Shown: piece by piece, positions 32,807 through 42,299 of the stretch
Numbering within the stretch: the stretch's first letter is position 1
Layout of the letters: every line of letters begins with the position of its first letter
Origin: Geobacter sp. SVR
Lineage (GTDB): Bacteria; Desulfobacterota; Desulfuromonadia; Geobacterales; Pseudopelobacteraceae
Reading direction: 5' to 3'
DNA length: 64,000 bases
Assembly: GCF_016865365.1 (NCBI RefSeq)
Contig: NZ_AP024469.1
Coordinates: 4,370,501-4,434,500 of the forward strand
Notes under the pieces: generated by a model
The model's input: the letters and a program-made list of their open reading frames with translations, nothing else
What the model was told of the DNA's origin: nothing
The model's database searches: none
Made by a program: the position numbers and the translations under genes

Positions 32807-34216
32807 TCATATACCTGCCAGCATCCCGGCTGCCCGGAGCAGCCTGTCGACCTGCTCCGGCGCACTGGCCTCGCTGTACAGCCGCAACACCGGTTCCGTG
32901 CCTGAAGGGCGGATCAGAAGCCAGTCGCCATTTTCGAAAATGAACTTGAACCCGTCGCTGAAATTGAACGAGACCACCTCGCGGCCATCGAAATCCGCGG
33001 GGGGCTGCAGCTTCAACCGCGCAATCAGCCGCTCCTTTTCGGAACTGTCAATTTTCCGGTCAATTCGGCGATAGTGGAAATGACCGATCTCATCCATTGT
33101 CTCGTCAAGCATTTGACGTAACCCCTTGCCGCTGGTCGCCATTGCCTCCAGAAGCAGCAATCCAAGCAGGATGCCATCCCGCTCGGGAATATGACCCTTG
33201 ACGCCCAGACCGCCCGATTCCTCGCCACCCATCAGGATATCCTCGGTCAGCATCAGCTCACAGATATGCTTGAAACCGATCGGCGTCTCGTGCAGGGGCA
33301 GGCCGTACTTCTCTGCCAGCAGATCGATCATTCTGGTGGTTGAAACGGTCTTGACCACTCCCCCCCGCAACTGTTTCCGCTCAATCAGATGCCGCAAAAT
33401 GACAGTAAAGATGCAGTGCGACGAGAAAAAGGCACCATGCTCGTCCACCGCCCCAATCCGGTCCGCATCGCCATCCAGCGCCAGCCCTACCCGGTACTTG
33501 CCGCTTGCCACCAGAGCGGAGAGTTCTTTCAGGTGTTCCTCGATCGGTTCGGGGGGCTGTCCGCCAAATGAGGGATTATGCTCGTTATGAATCTCCGTCA
33601 CCCCATGCAGCAACCGCGGGATGAATCCGCTGCCTGCACCGTACATGGGGTCTACCGCCACCGCAATGCCGGACGTGGCAATCAGATCCAGATCGACGTA
33701 GCGTCCGATCTGGCGGAAATAACCTTCACAGGGATCGAACAGCTCCACCATCCCCTTGCGCTGGGCCTCTTCAAAGGGGCAATGCACCACTCGCCGTTCA
33801 TTGGCCACGTTGAAGGCGACTATTTCTTCGAGAATGGCGGTTGTCGCAGGACGGGCCGATCCGCCGAACGATTCCTTGACTTTGAATCCGTTATATTCCG
33901 GCGGATTGTGGCTGGCGGTAATCATCACGCCGGCGCCGGCGTTCAAGGATTTGACAGCCCATGAAATGGCCGGAGTCGGGGCATAGCTGTCGCTCATATG
34001 CACCCGGATACCGTTGCCGACTGCAATTTCAGCCACCCGGCACGCAAAGTCGCGCGACAGGAAACGCCGGTCGTATCCGATAACCAGCCCTCTGTCCCCC
34101 AGGCCGTCCCGGTTGAGATAGTCCATGGTTGCCTGGGCCACAAGGGACAGGTTGTCGAAGGTAAATTCACGGGCAATTACCCCCCGCCAGCCGTCGGTAC
34201 CGAATTTGATCTGCAT
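32807..34216 (-). CDS. Phosphoglucomutase/phosphomannomutase family enzyme
   Basis: 469 residues of the alpha-D-phosphohexomutase superfamily. Catalytic phosphoserine loop TASHNP with Ser102; magnesium loop DGDADR at 248-253; sugar loop GGEESGG; phosphate-binding RPSGTEP near the C-terminus. All four are intact. It interconverts hexose 1- and 6-phosphates; with a glycogen phosphorylase encoded nearby, phosphoglucomutase activity on glucose-1-phosphate is a reasonable guess, but phosphomannomutase or phosphoglucosamine activity cannot be separated from sequence alone. It sits between the flhB-tail gene and cheY on the same strand. Confidence 0.9.
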   Translation of the reverse strand: MQIKFGTDGWRGVIAREFTFDNLSLVAQATMDYLNRDGLGDRGLVIGYDRRFLSRDFACRVAEIAVGNGIRVHMSDSYAPTPAISWAVKSLNAGAGVMITASHNPPEYNGFKVKESFGGSARPATTAILEEIVAFNVANERRVVHCPFEEAQRKGMVELFDPCEGYFRQIGRYVDLDLIATSGIAVAVDPMYGAGSGFIPRLLHGVTEIHNEHNPSFGGQPPEPIEEHLKELSALVASGKYRVGLALDGDADRIGAVDEHGAFFSSHCIFTVILRHLIERKQLRGGVVKTVSTTRMIDLLAEKYGLPLHETPIGFKHICELMLTEDILMGGEESGGLGVKGHIPERDGILLGLLLLEAMATSGKGLRQMLDETMDEIGHFHYRRIDRKIDSSEKERLIARLKLQPPADFDGREVVSFNFSDGFKFIFENGDWLLIRPSGTEPVLRLYSEASAPEQVDRLLRAAGMLAGI

Positions 34217-34242
34217 CTAACCCCCTCCGTAAATCATGGTTT

Positions 34243-34515
34243 TTAATTGTCTTCGCGTTCCATCCGATACAGCCACACCAGCAGTTCCGCCACAGCCCGG
34301 TAGAGCTCGGGCGGAATAAACTGATCGGCATCGACCTGCATCAACAGGTTGACCAGTTCAGGCGATTCATGTACGTAGACTCCCGCCTCGTGGGCACAGG
34401 CAATGATCGCCTCTGCCGTGGCGCCGCTTCCTCTGGCGACTACCACCGGAGCGTAATAACCCTGCTTGTAGGAGAGTGCCGCGGCCTTGCGCTCTTCTCT
34501 TTCAGTCCGAGTCAT
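34243..34515 (-). CDS. FlhB C-terminal-domain protein (FlhX type)
   Basis: 90 residues matching the cytoplasmic tail of FlhB after its NPTH cleavage site: APVVVARGSGATAEAIIACA corresponds to APVVIAKGVDVMAQAIKKIA of the FlhB at 12042-13112, and PPELYRAVAELLVWLYRMER to the FlhB end. The NPTH motif itself and all membrane segments are absent. Such detached tails are known in many flagellated bacteria and can partly replace FlhB's tail in substrate switching. It overlaps the upstream fliK-like gene by 14 bases, so the pair forms a second ruler/switch module. Confidence 0.9.
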   Translation of the reverse strand: MTRTEREERKAAALSYKQGYYAPVVVARGSGATAEAIIACAHEAGVYVHESPELVNLLMQVDADQFIPPELYRAVAELLVWLYRMEREDN

Positions 34516-36739
34516 ACCTGATCCCTATCTCGTCCGGCGCAAGCCCGGCCGCCTGCAACTGTTCGGCAAGCTCCGGACGGGCGCGATCGAGCCTCGCGGC
34601 CGTCTCTGCAGCACCGGTGCGAAGATCGATGCTGACGCGATGGCCATCCATCACCAGGCGCGCCTTGACGAGGCCCAAGTGCGGAAGATCCAGCCGTAGC
34701 GTTGTTTCCCACGTACGCTCCCGCTCGCCGTCAGAATTGCGCCTCGCTTCGCGCTCCTGCACTGTCCACTCCATCGGCTGCCCCGGGAAAAGCTCTCCGC
34801 TGAATGCTACCTGGCCATTCTGCAAGGCTGCCAACTGCTCGCGCACAACCGGCAGCATCCCCCGGTCGGCGATGAAATCGCGCTCAGACAAGGCTCCGGC
34901 CTTCCTGAACATTGTCTCCGCTACCTCCGCCCTCATCGGCGCGGTTCCCGTCGTTTCGGCATCCTCCGGACGATCACTGCCAGAGTTCCCCATGACGGCC
35001 GGCTGATGGAGGTGTGACAGGCGCCCCTGAGGTTCCCGCAGTATGTCCGCCAGTGGATAGTCTCCGCCAAACCAGCGCGACAGATGGGATTCATAGAACA
35101 GGCCGCTCTCCTGCACCCCCTGCTGGAGCATTTTCCCCACCAGTGGCGCATCGGTTGGCGGCGCATCCATTAGTGCTCGCAGAAGCCCCAGAGTGGTCCG
35201 GACAGGTGCCTTCTCCGCAGTCGCCGCCAGAAAACCGCTCAACCATCGGCCGGTATCGCTGACACGGGAGTCTTCCGGCTTTCCGAAGCGCGTCAGCAAA
35301 AAGGTTGGCCGCGGATCGTCGGTGATGAAAAACAGCGTTGCCAGGCTTCCGGTTCTGGTCCCCTTCGGCATAACGAATTCAAAAGCCTGTCCGGCCACCT
35401 GTACCATGAAGCGGCCGCCTCCGAGGGTTGCCAGCACTTCCGCCTTGAATTGCTGCCCCGGTACAAGGCCGGCGCTCATGGGCTGCTGATTGAGCGCCTC
35501 CAGCAGGGCCAGGCGATTGCCCCTGATCAGGGCCTGGAGCAGCTTGATCATCTCGTCGCTGAGCGTCAGTCCGCTGCCGGGCTGCGGCAATGCCTGTCCC
35601 GGCGTGATGGCCGCTGAAACGGCCGCTGCTGCCTGTTCATCGGAAACAGATCTTCCCCCGGACAGGAGAAGCGGCTGGTAGGTGACAGCCTCATCCCGGA
35701 TCGCCGCAAAAGCGGGGGAATCGGCGGGGAGGCTTTTCAGCACCGTATTGAGCCGTTCCAGTACATACATCTGCTGGCCCGAAACCCCTGTGTCGCTGTG
35801 TTCCAATGCGCTCAGCCAACGCCCAGCCTCGCTGAGCTCACCTGAAGTGCTTCCCGGTGTACTGCGCGGAACGGCGAAAAGCGGCTTCGGTTCAGCTGAA
35901 ATAAAGGTCAGCCGGAGGATCTCCCCCTGCTTGGCCGCCCGCGGCAACACCAGCTCCAGTTCGGCGCCGGCCACCTGGATAAAGGTCCGGCCGCCGGGGA
36001 GGCTGCCTTGAACGACTGCATCCACCTCCTGGCCCGACATGAGCGGTAGGGGCACGACCGGTGCGTTGACCGCTTCACTGAGCACAAAACGAGAGTTGCG
36101 CGCAATCTGCTGCAATACCTGGGAAGCATTGGCCTCAAAGAGCGCCAGACGGGATTGCTCGCTCGGAGGGGCATTGCCCGGTGGCTGGGCTGACGCATCG
36201 GCCGAACCAGGCGGGGACTGACGGTCAAGGAGGCTGGGACGAGGCATACCAGCATCCCGTACGCTGCCATAGGTGAGAGCTTCGTCCATCAGATTGGCCA
36301 GCACGCCGGCCTCTCCCGGCGCTTGTCGCAGCAGATCGCCAACGCTTTGCAGCGATGAGCGCAGTTGTGGATCGTCGAGCTGTTCGTTGCCGACAAGCAG
36401 TCCCAGAAGTCGCGAGGCATCCGAAAGGGTCACCGCAGGTGCCGTGTCCGCCGGGCGGGCAATGGCAAATGTCGCCCGCGGCGTATCGGCCACATAGGTC
36501 ATTTCCAGGACCTGCCCGGCGCGCACCGCCATGGGCAGATCCAGATTGAGGCGTTCATTGCCGATCTGCACCTGAACGAGCTGGTTCGGCAGCGTCGTCA
36601 ACACCTCGGCCATCACCGGCTGGCCCGGTCTGAGGCCGAGAACGCCTTCGATCTCACTATCGGCGGAAACGAATGAGAGTGTGGATGCGCGGGAAAGAAG
36701 ATCGAAGACCTGCTGCCGGACATCTGCGGTTAAAGCCAT
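34502..36739 (-). CDS. Large FliK-like hook-length control protein with three tandem units
   Basis: 745 residues. A FliK-type C-terminal region is visible (ETTLRLDLPHLGLVKARLVM, VSIDLRTGAAETAARLDRAR, LQAAGLAPDEIGIRYDSD). The N-terminal 500 residues contain three repeats of about 195 residues. Each has a ~59-residue beta-rich block (residues 37-95, 234-292, 426-484: PGQ, then a VQxxG element, an LPxxxxxG turn, PRxTF) followed by an SDxxRxL helix (105-115, 302-312, 493-503). It is not a close copy of the operon FliK at 19318. Translation is coupled to the FlhB-tail gene. It may measure or gate a second exported structure, or be an accessory to the same flagellum. Confidence 0.75.
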   Translation of the reverse strand: MALTADVRQQVFDLLSRASTLSFVSADSEIEGVLGLRPGQPVMAEVLTTLPNQLVQVQIGNERLNLDLPMAVRAGQVLEMTYVADTPRATFAIARPADTAPAVTLSDASRLLGLLVGNEQLDDPQLRSSLQSVGDLLRQAPGEAGVLANLMDEALTYGSVRDAGMPRPSLLDRQSPPGSADASAQPPGNAPPSEQSRLALFEANASQVLQQIARNSRFVLSEAVNAPVVPLPLMSGQEVDAVVQGSLPGGRTFIQVAGAELELVLPRAAKQGEILRLTFISAEPKPLFAVPRSTPGSTSGELSEAGRWLSALEHSDTGVSGQQMYVLERLNTVLKSLPADSPAFAAIRDEAVTYQPLLLSGGRSVSDEQAAAAVSAAITPGQALPQPGSGLTLSDEMIKLLQALIRGNRLALLEALNQQPMSAGLVPGQQFKAEVLATLGGGRFMVQVAGQAFEFVMPKGTRTGSLATLFFITDDPRPTFLLTRFGKPEDSRVSDTGRWLSGFLAATAEKAPVRTTLGLLRALMDAPPTDAPLVGKMLQQGVQESGLFYESHLSRWFGGDYPLADILREPQGRLSHLHQPAVMGNSGSDRPEDAETTGTAPMRAEVAETMFRKAGALSERDFIADRGMLPVVREQLAALQNGQVAFSGELFPGQPMEWTVQEREARRNSDGERERTWETTLRLDLPHLGLVKARLVMDGHRVSIDLRTGAAETAARLDRARPELAEQLQAAGLAPDEIGIRYDSD

Positions 36740-36903
36740 GAGAGTTCCATCAAGTTACTGCATCTGCTTTTAATTCGGCAGCAGACGTGATGATCAGGAT
36801 GAACGTTCAGAAACATTACAACGGGACAATGGACTATGAAGCCTACGCCGCACCGCAGCGTACCGAAGAGCAACGCCGTAGATGGACAACAGACGCAGCC
36901 GGC
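36740..36903. other. Intergenic region between glgP and the fliK-like gene
   Basis: 164 bases between the glgP stop and the start of the fliK-like gene on the minus strand. I see no convincing promoter, terminator hairpin or short reading frame with a ribosome site. Confidence 0.3.
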
Positions 36904-39468
36904 CTACCCCCAGACCAGGTAGCCCGGCTCGTAGATATTTCCCAACAACGTGTGCCGCGGCATGACCCGCAGCATGAATCCATGGCGGCCGCAGAAGCGG
37001 CATTCGAATTCACCGGCGTACTGATGCAGCCCATCTCCCAGGTCACCGGCATGGTCGAGGACGATCGTCTCCCCCCCCTGTATATTGCCGGTGGAATCCA
37101 GCACACCGAAATAACCCTCCACCGCGACATCATCCACCGACAAGCCGCCGAGCATGATCCTCGCCCGCACCGGAATAGTGCTGCCCACTGCCACGGCATC
37201 GGAACTTTCGGCCTCAGCCTGTTCGATCCGCACCTGGAACCAGGCAGTGAAGACCCGCTCTTTCCAGTTGGCCAGATCCAGGGCCAGAGCCATGTCGTCA
37301 GCCACCAGCCGGCTCCATTGCCGATAGGCGGGGATATAGGCATGCAGTGCATACTCCTGCACCATCCGATCGGTGGAAAATACCGGACACAGGCTCTGCA
37401 GGGAGGCCTTCATCATGGAAACCCAGGCCCTGGGTACCCCATCGCTGCTGCGGTCGTAAAACTGGGGCACGACTTCCTTTTCCAGCAGGTCATAGGTTGC
37501 ACGGCTTTCCACCTGGTTCTGGTACTCGGTATCCTCGTATACCTCCCCCCTGCCGATCGCCCAACCGTTGTTGCCCTGGTAACCTTCGCACCACCAGCCA
37601 TCCAGCACGCTCATGTTGAGTCCGCCGTTGAAGGCCGCCTTCATGCCGCTGGTACCACTGGCCTCCATCGGACGCAGCGGGGTGTTGAGCCAGACATCGA
37701 CCCCCTGCACAAGATGGCGGGCCACCTCCATATCGTAATCCTCGATAAACACGATCCGGTGGCGGAAACGTTCCTGATGCGAGACCTGCACGATCTGGCG
37801 GATCAGTTCCTTCCCTTCCTGATCCTGGGGATGTGCCTTGCCCGCGAAGATAATCTGTACCGGTCTTTCGGGATTGTTGAGTATCAGGGAGAGGCGGTCC
37901 AGATCGCGCATCAGCAGCGTTCCGCGTTTATAGGTCGCAAAGCGCCGGGCAAAACCGATCGTCAGCACCTCCGGGTCAAGCACTTCCTCGGAAGTTGAGA
38001 TTTCCTTGGTGGTGGCGCCGACCTTGATCAGCTGTTCCTTGAGGCGTCTGCGGGCAAAATCCACCAGCTTCTCGCGGCAACTCTGCTGGGTGCGCCACAG
38101 CTCGGCATCCGGAATTCTGGCGATCCGGCGCCAGACGCTGTGGTTGGTGGGATCGTCAATCCAGCGGGTGCCCAGGTACCGCACCAGCAGACTTGCCATC
38201 TGGTTGGACATCCAGGTGCGGGTATGAACACCGTTGGTGATCGAATTCAGGGGCTGCTGCTCTTCCGGCAGTTCCGGCCACATGTTGCGCCACATCCTGC
38301 GGGAGACTTCACCATGCAGCTGGCTGACGCCATTGGCGTGGTTGGCCAGTCTCAATGCCAGCACCGCCATGCAGAAATTCTCGAGTACATTGTGCGGATT
38401 CTGGCGCCCCAGGCCGAGAAAATCATCGCGTGTCAGACCAAGGGACCGGTAATAGCGGCCAAAGTATTTTTCCAGCAGTTCCGCCGGAAAATGGTCGATG
38501 CCGGCCTCCACCGGCGTGTGGGTGGTAAAGATATTGCCGGCGTTGACAACTTCCCGGGCTGCCTTGAATTCGAGCCCCTGGTGCTCCATCAGCAGACGGA
38601 TCCGCTCCAGGGCCAGGAACGCGGCATGACCTTCGTTCATGTGACAGACATTGGGAACGATGCCCAGCGCTCGCAAGGCACGAATGCCGCCGATACCCAG
38701 CAGAATTTCCTGCAGGATGCGCATCTCCTGGTCGCCGCCGTAAAGCTGGGCCGTAATCAGGCGATCCTCGCGACTGTTTTCCTCGAGGTTGGTATCAAGC
38801 AGGTAAAATGGCACCCGGCCGACCTGCGCACGCCAGATATGAACCCGGAAGGCCCGGGGGCCGAATTCCATCTCCAGGGAAAGCGGTACTCCGGCTTCAT
38901 CGCGCTCCAGAACCAGCGGCAGGTTGTAGAAGTCGTTCTCGGGGTAGATCTCCTGCTGCCAGCCCTCGTTGTTGAGATACTGGCGGAAATAGCCCTGACG
39001 GTAGAGCAGGCCGACTCCCACCAGGGGAAGTCCGAGATCGCTGGCTGATTTCAGGTGATCGCCGGCCAGAATGCCCAGCCCGCCGGAATAGATCGGCAAC
39101 GACTCATGCAGGCCGAACTCCATTGAGAAGTAGGCTATCTGCATACGCGAGTCGCCGTTGCAGTTCTTGTGGAACCAGGTGCCGGCCTGGAGGTATTCCG
39201 TCAGCTTTTCGTCCACCATGCGCAGGTGGGCCATGAAGCCTTCGTCGTTTTTGAGTACCTCCAGCGTTGTCTGCTGGAGGATGCCCAGCATCTCGACCGG
39301 GTTGTGCCGCGTTGCCTGCCACAAATCGGCATCCATGCGCCGGAACAGATTGATGGCATCCGGTTCCCAGCACCACCATAAATTGTAGGCAATCCGCTGC
39401 AGCGCGGCCAGTTCGCCGGTCAGAGACGGCACGACGGTAAACTTGTGCAGGATTTTGGTGAAATCCAT
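36904..39468 (-). CDS. glgP: Alpha-glucan (glycogen/maltodextrin) phosphorylase
   Basis: 854 residues of the GT35 phosphorylase family, of the bacterial/archaeal type with an N-terminal DUF3417-like segment (residues ~1-110, LAALQRIAYNLWWCWEPDAI). The PLP site is recognisable in PMEASGTSGMKAAFNGGLNM, with the Lys of GMKAAF as the likely Schiff-base residue; GFARRFATYKR is another conserved block. It cleaves alpha-1,4-glucan to glucose-1-phosphate in the cytoplasm. The neighbouring phosphohexomutase (32807-34216) could take the product to glucose-6-phosphate. It lies directly below gspF, with a 67-base gap. Confidence 0.93.
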   Translation of the reverse strand: MDFTKILHKFTVVPSLTGELAALQRIAYNLWWCWEPDAINLFRRMDADLWQATRHNPVEMLGILQQTTLEVLKNDEGFMAHLRMVDEKLTEYLQAGTWFHKNCNGDSRMQIAYFSMEFGLHESLPIYSGGLGILAGDHLKSASDLGLPLVGVGLLYRQGYFRQYLNNEGWQQEIYPENDFYNLPLVLERDEAGVPLSLEMEFGPRAFRVHIWRAQVGRVPFYLLDTNLEENSREDRLITAQLYGGDQEMRILQEILLGIGGIRALRALGIVPNVCHMNEGHAAFLALERIRLLMEHQGLEFKAAREVVNAGNIFTTHTPVEAGIDHFPAELLEKYFGRYYRSLGLTRDDFLGLGRQNPHNVLENFCMAVLALRLANHANGVSQLHGEVSRRMWRNMWPELPEEQQPLNSITNGVHTRTWMSNQMASLLVRYLGTRWIDDPTNHSVWRRIARIPDAELWRTQQSCREKLVDFARRRLKEQLIKVGATTKEISTSEEVLDPEVLTIGFARRFATYKRGTLLMRDLDRLSLILNNPERPVQIIFAGKAHPQDQEGKELIRQIVQVSHQERFRHRIVFIEDYDMEVARHLVQGVDVWLNTPLRPMEASGTSGMKAAFNGGLNMSVLDGWWCEGYQGNNGWAIGRGEVYEDTEYQNQVESRATYDLLEKEVVPQFYDRSSDGVPRAWVSMMKASLQSLCPVFSTDRMVQEYALHAYIPAYRQWSRLVADDMALALDLANWKERVFTAWFQVRIEQAEAESSDAVAVGSTIPVRARIMLGGLSVDDVAVEGYFGVLDSTGNIQGGETIVLDHAGDLGDGLHQYAGEFECRFCGRHGFMLRVMPRHTLLGNIYEPGYLVWG

Positions 39469-39535
39469 GGGACGCTCCCTTACGGCGAGGTCTGTGCGGA
39501 GAAAACACCTGAACCCGTGCGGCGGGACAGTCGCT

Positions 39536-40747
39536 CTACTTGATCAGCTGGTTCATTTCGAAGATCGGCAGAAGGACGGCAACAACGACAATGCCGACTG
39601 CCAATCCCATCGCCAGCACCAGCAGAGGCTCCATCAGCCCCATCAGGCGGGTAAGCCGGGCACTGAACTCGCGCTCATAGGCGAGTCCGGCCTTCATCAG
39701 CATCGTTTCCAACGTTCCCCCCTTTTCGCCCACAGCAGTGAGGTGAACCAACAGTGGCGGGAAAAGAGAGCTTTTACGCAGACTGCCGGAAAGACTGGCG
39801 CCCTGGGCCACTTCCTCCATCACCTCCCTCAGGAAGGTGCGATAGACCCGGTTGACCAGCACTTCCGAAGTGATTTCCAGGGCGCGGATGATCGGCACCC
39901 CGCTGGCGAGCAGCAGACCCAGCACCCTGGCAAATCGCGACAGTACGAGCTGTTTCTGCATGTTTCCGGCCAGGGGTAGCTTCAGCAGCAGGGTATCGCG
40001 CCTGAAGCGCCAGTGTTCCCGCAGCATTGCCTTGCGGTAAAGCGGCACGCTGGCAACGGCCAGACCGACCGGAATCCACCACCAGCCGCGCAGAAAATGG
40101 CTGAGCTTGATCAGGACCACCGTTATCAGCGGCAGAGCCGCCTTGCTGTTCTCGAAAATCACCACGATCTTGGGGATGACCACGGTCAGCAAGAACATCA
40201 TCACCCCGCTGCCCACGATGACCATCAGGATCGGGTACGACATGGCCGAGGTCACCCGGCTGCGCACCTGGTCCTGTTCTTCCAGAAAATCTGCCAGACG
40301 CTCCAGAACCGCCTCGAGTGCTCCGCCGGCCTCGCCGGCGGCCACCATACTGACATAGCTCTCACCAAAGACCTTCGGTTCAGCGGCCAGGGCACGCGAC
40401 AGGGACGCCCCTTCGGCGATCCTGGCACTCACTCTGGCAAGCACCTGTTTGAGCGACGGATTTTCCTCCTGTTCGTACAGGGACCCCATTGCTTCGTACA
40501 GCGGCACGGCAGAAGCCACCAGTGTCGCCAGCCGGCGGGTGAAGAGCGAGAGGTCGGCAACCGAAATCCCGCGCCGAAACGAAAAAGAAGTTGCAACAGC
40601 ATCTGTCGCACCTTCTTCACGAACCTCGCGCGGCAACAACCCCTTGCCTTTGAGCTGTACCAGCGCCTGCCGTTCGGACTCGGCCTCGATCAGACCGGAG
40701 ACGGTTGCACCGGCGGAATTGTATGCCTTATACCGGTACGTCGACAT
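39536..40747 (-). CDS. gspF: Type II secretion inner-membrane protein GspF
   Basis: 403 residues of the GspF/PilC family: start YRYKAYNSAGATVSGLIEAE, two repeats of the T2SSF domain (LSLFTRRLATLVASAVPLYE and LSRFARVLGLLLASGVPIIR) and three membrane helices, including the C-terminal AMGLAVGIVVVAVLLPIFEM. Residues GLIEAESERQALVQLKGKGL point to GspF more than PilC. It forms the inner-membrane platform with GspC, GspE, GspL and GspM. Its start overlaps gspE by 20 bases. Confidence 0.92.
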   Translation of the reverse strand: MSTYRYKAYNSAGATVSGLIEAESERQALVQLKGKGLLPREVREEGATDAVATSFSFRRGISVADLSLFTRRLATLVASAVPLYEAMGSLYEQEENPSLKQVLARVSARIAEGASLSRALAAEPKVFGESYVSMVAAGEAGGALEAVLERLADFLEEQDQVRSRVTSAMSYPILMVIVGSGVMMFLLTVVIPKIVVIFENSKAALPLITVVLIKLSHFLRGWWWIPVGLAVASVPLYRKAMLREHWRFRRDTLLLKLPLAGNMQKQLVLSRFARVLGLLLASGVPIIRALEITSEVLVNRVYRTFLREVMEEVAQGASLSGSLRKSSLFPPLLVHLTAVGEKGGTLETMLMKAGLAYEREFSARLTRLMGLMEPLLVLAMGLAVGIVVVAVLLPIFEMNQLIK

Positions 40748-42299
40748 AATCTTCCTGGGTCACGCGCAAAACCTCTTCGATGGTGGTGATGCCAGCCACG
40801 GCCCTGGCCATGCCGTCTTCACGCAAGGTCTTCATGCCCCGCGAAATGGCATATTCTTTGATTTCACCGGAATGTGAACGCCGGATTATCATGGAGCACA
40901 TCTCCTGATCCACCGGCATGATCTCATAGATGGCGGTGCGCCCCACCATCCCCATGCCGAAGCATTTGTCGCAGCCACGCCCGCGGTACAGGCGCTCCGG
41001 CAGCCGGACTCCGGGATAGCGTTCGGACGGCTGATACTCTTCCCGGCAATGGGGGCAGATCACCCGCACCAGTCGCTGGGCCACCACCGCGGAGAGGGAT
41101 GAAGCGATCATGAAGGGCTCGATGCCCATGTCTACCAGCCGCGTAACCGCAGTTGCCGCATCGTTGGTGTGCAGGGTAGATAACACCAGGTGGCCGGTCA
41201 TACTGGCCTGGATGGCGATTTCGGCCGTTTCGGCGTCGCGGATCTCGCCTACCATGATGATATCCGGGTCCTGGCGCAGAATTGAGCGCAAACCGCTGGC
41301 AAAGGTCAGTTCGATGCGCGGATTGACCTGGATCTGGCCGATGCCTTTGATCTGATATTCGATCGGATCTTCAATGGTGATGATGTTTTTTTCGCTGGAA
41401 TTGAGGCGGCTGAGCGCGGCGTACAGGGTGGTCGACTTGCCGCTGCCGGTGGGGCCGGTGACGAGAATGATGCCGTTGGAACGGCCCAGCATACGCTCCA
41501 GGGTGGCCACGCCGGCCTCGCCCAAACCGATATCCGCCAGCGACAGCACCCCCTTTTTCTTGTCCAGAAGACGCAGAACCGCCCGTTCACCATAGAAGGT
41601 CGGAATGGTGGAGACGCGGATATCAACGTCCCGTCCGGCCACCAGCACCCTGATGCGGCCGTCCTGGGGCAGGCGCTTCTCGGCGATGTTGAGCCCCGAC
41701 ATGATCTTGATCCTGGAAACCAGCGCCTCCTGAATGATTTTCGGGGGGGAGAGTTTCTCATACATCAGTCCGTCGACCCGAAAACGGACCATCAGATCGC
41801 GCTCGTACGGCTCGACATGAATATCGCTGGCCCGCTCCTTGACCGCCTCGGACAGGATCGAGTTCAGCAGGCGGATGACCGGGGCCTCATCTGCCAGGTC
41901 CAGCAGGTCCCGCGGATCGCTGAACTCGGTCGCTACAGTGGAGAGATCCTCCCCTTCCAGTTCCTGCAGAACTTCGCGGGCCGTACCGGAAGCGCTGGCA
42001 TAGACATGGTTGATGGCGTCGGTCAGGACGCTGGTCGGCACCAGCACCGCCTCGACCGGCTTGCCCAGGGTCAGGCGCAGCTCATCCAGGGCCAGCAGCG
42101 TGGCAGGACTGCCGATGGCAACCCGGACATGCCCGTCCCTCTCCCTGAGCGGCAACACGACATTGGCGCGGGCAAAGGTCAGTGGAACCCTGGCCAGATA
42201 GGCGTCATCGACGTCGGCGGCGCCAATCTCGGCCTGCCAGGCAATCCCCAGCCGCCTCGCTACAGCCTGCAGGTCTTCCGGGGATATCGGCGCGGTCAT
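40728..42299 (-). CDS. gspE: Type II secretion ATPase GspE
   Basis: 523 residues. N-terminal MshEN-like domain, then a hexameric ATPase core with Walker A GPTGSGKST at 282-290, the Asp box TIEDPIEY, Walker B DPDIIMVGEIRDAETAEIA and the His box HLVLSTLHTNDA. A tetracysteine zinc element lies at C415, C418, C443 and C446, which marks GspE/PilB-type enzymes. It powers pseudopilus assembly. The ATG overlaps the gspD stop region (ATGA) and the gene overlaps gspF by 20 bases. Confidence 0.95.
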   Translation of the reverse strand: MTAPISPEDLQAVARRLGIAWQAEIGAADVDDAYLARVPLTFARANVVLPLRERDGHVRVAIGSPATLLALDELRLTLGKPVEAVLVPTSVLTDAINHVYASASGTAREVLQELEGEDLSTVATEFSDPRDLLDLADEAPVIRLLNSILSEAVKERASDIHVEPYERDLMVRFRVDGLMYEKLSPPKIIQEALVSRIKIMSGLNIAEKRLPQDGRIRVLVAGRDVDIRVSTIPTFYGERAVLRLLDKKKGVLSLADIGLGEAGVATLERMLGRSNGIILVTGPTGSGKSTTLYAALSRLNSSEKNIITIEDPIEYQIKGIGQIQVNPRIELTFASGLRSILRQDPDIIMVGEIRDAETAEIAIQASMTGHLVLSTLHTNDAATAVTRLVDMGIEPFMIASSLSAVVAQRLVRVICPHCREEYQPSERYPGVRLPERLYRGRGCDKCFGMGMVGRTAIYEIMPVDQEMCSMIIRRSHSGEIKEYAISRGMKTLREDGMARAVAGITTIEEVLRVTQEDYVDVPV

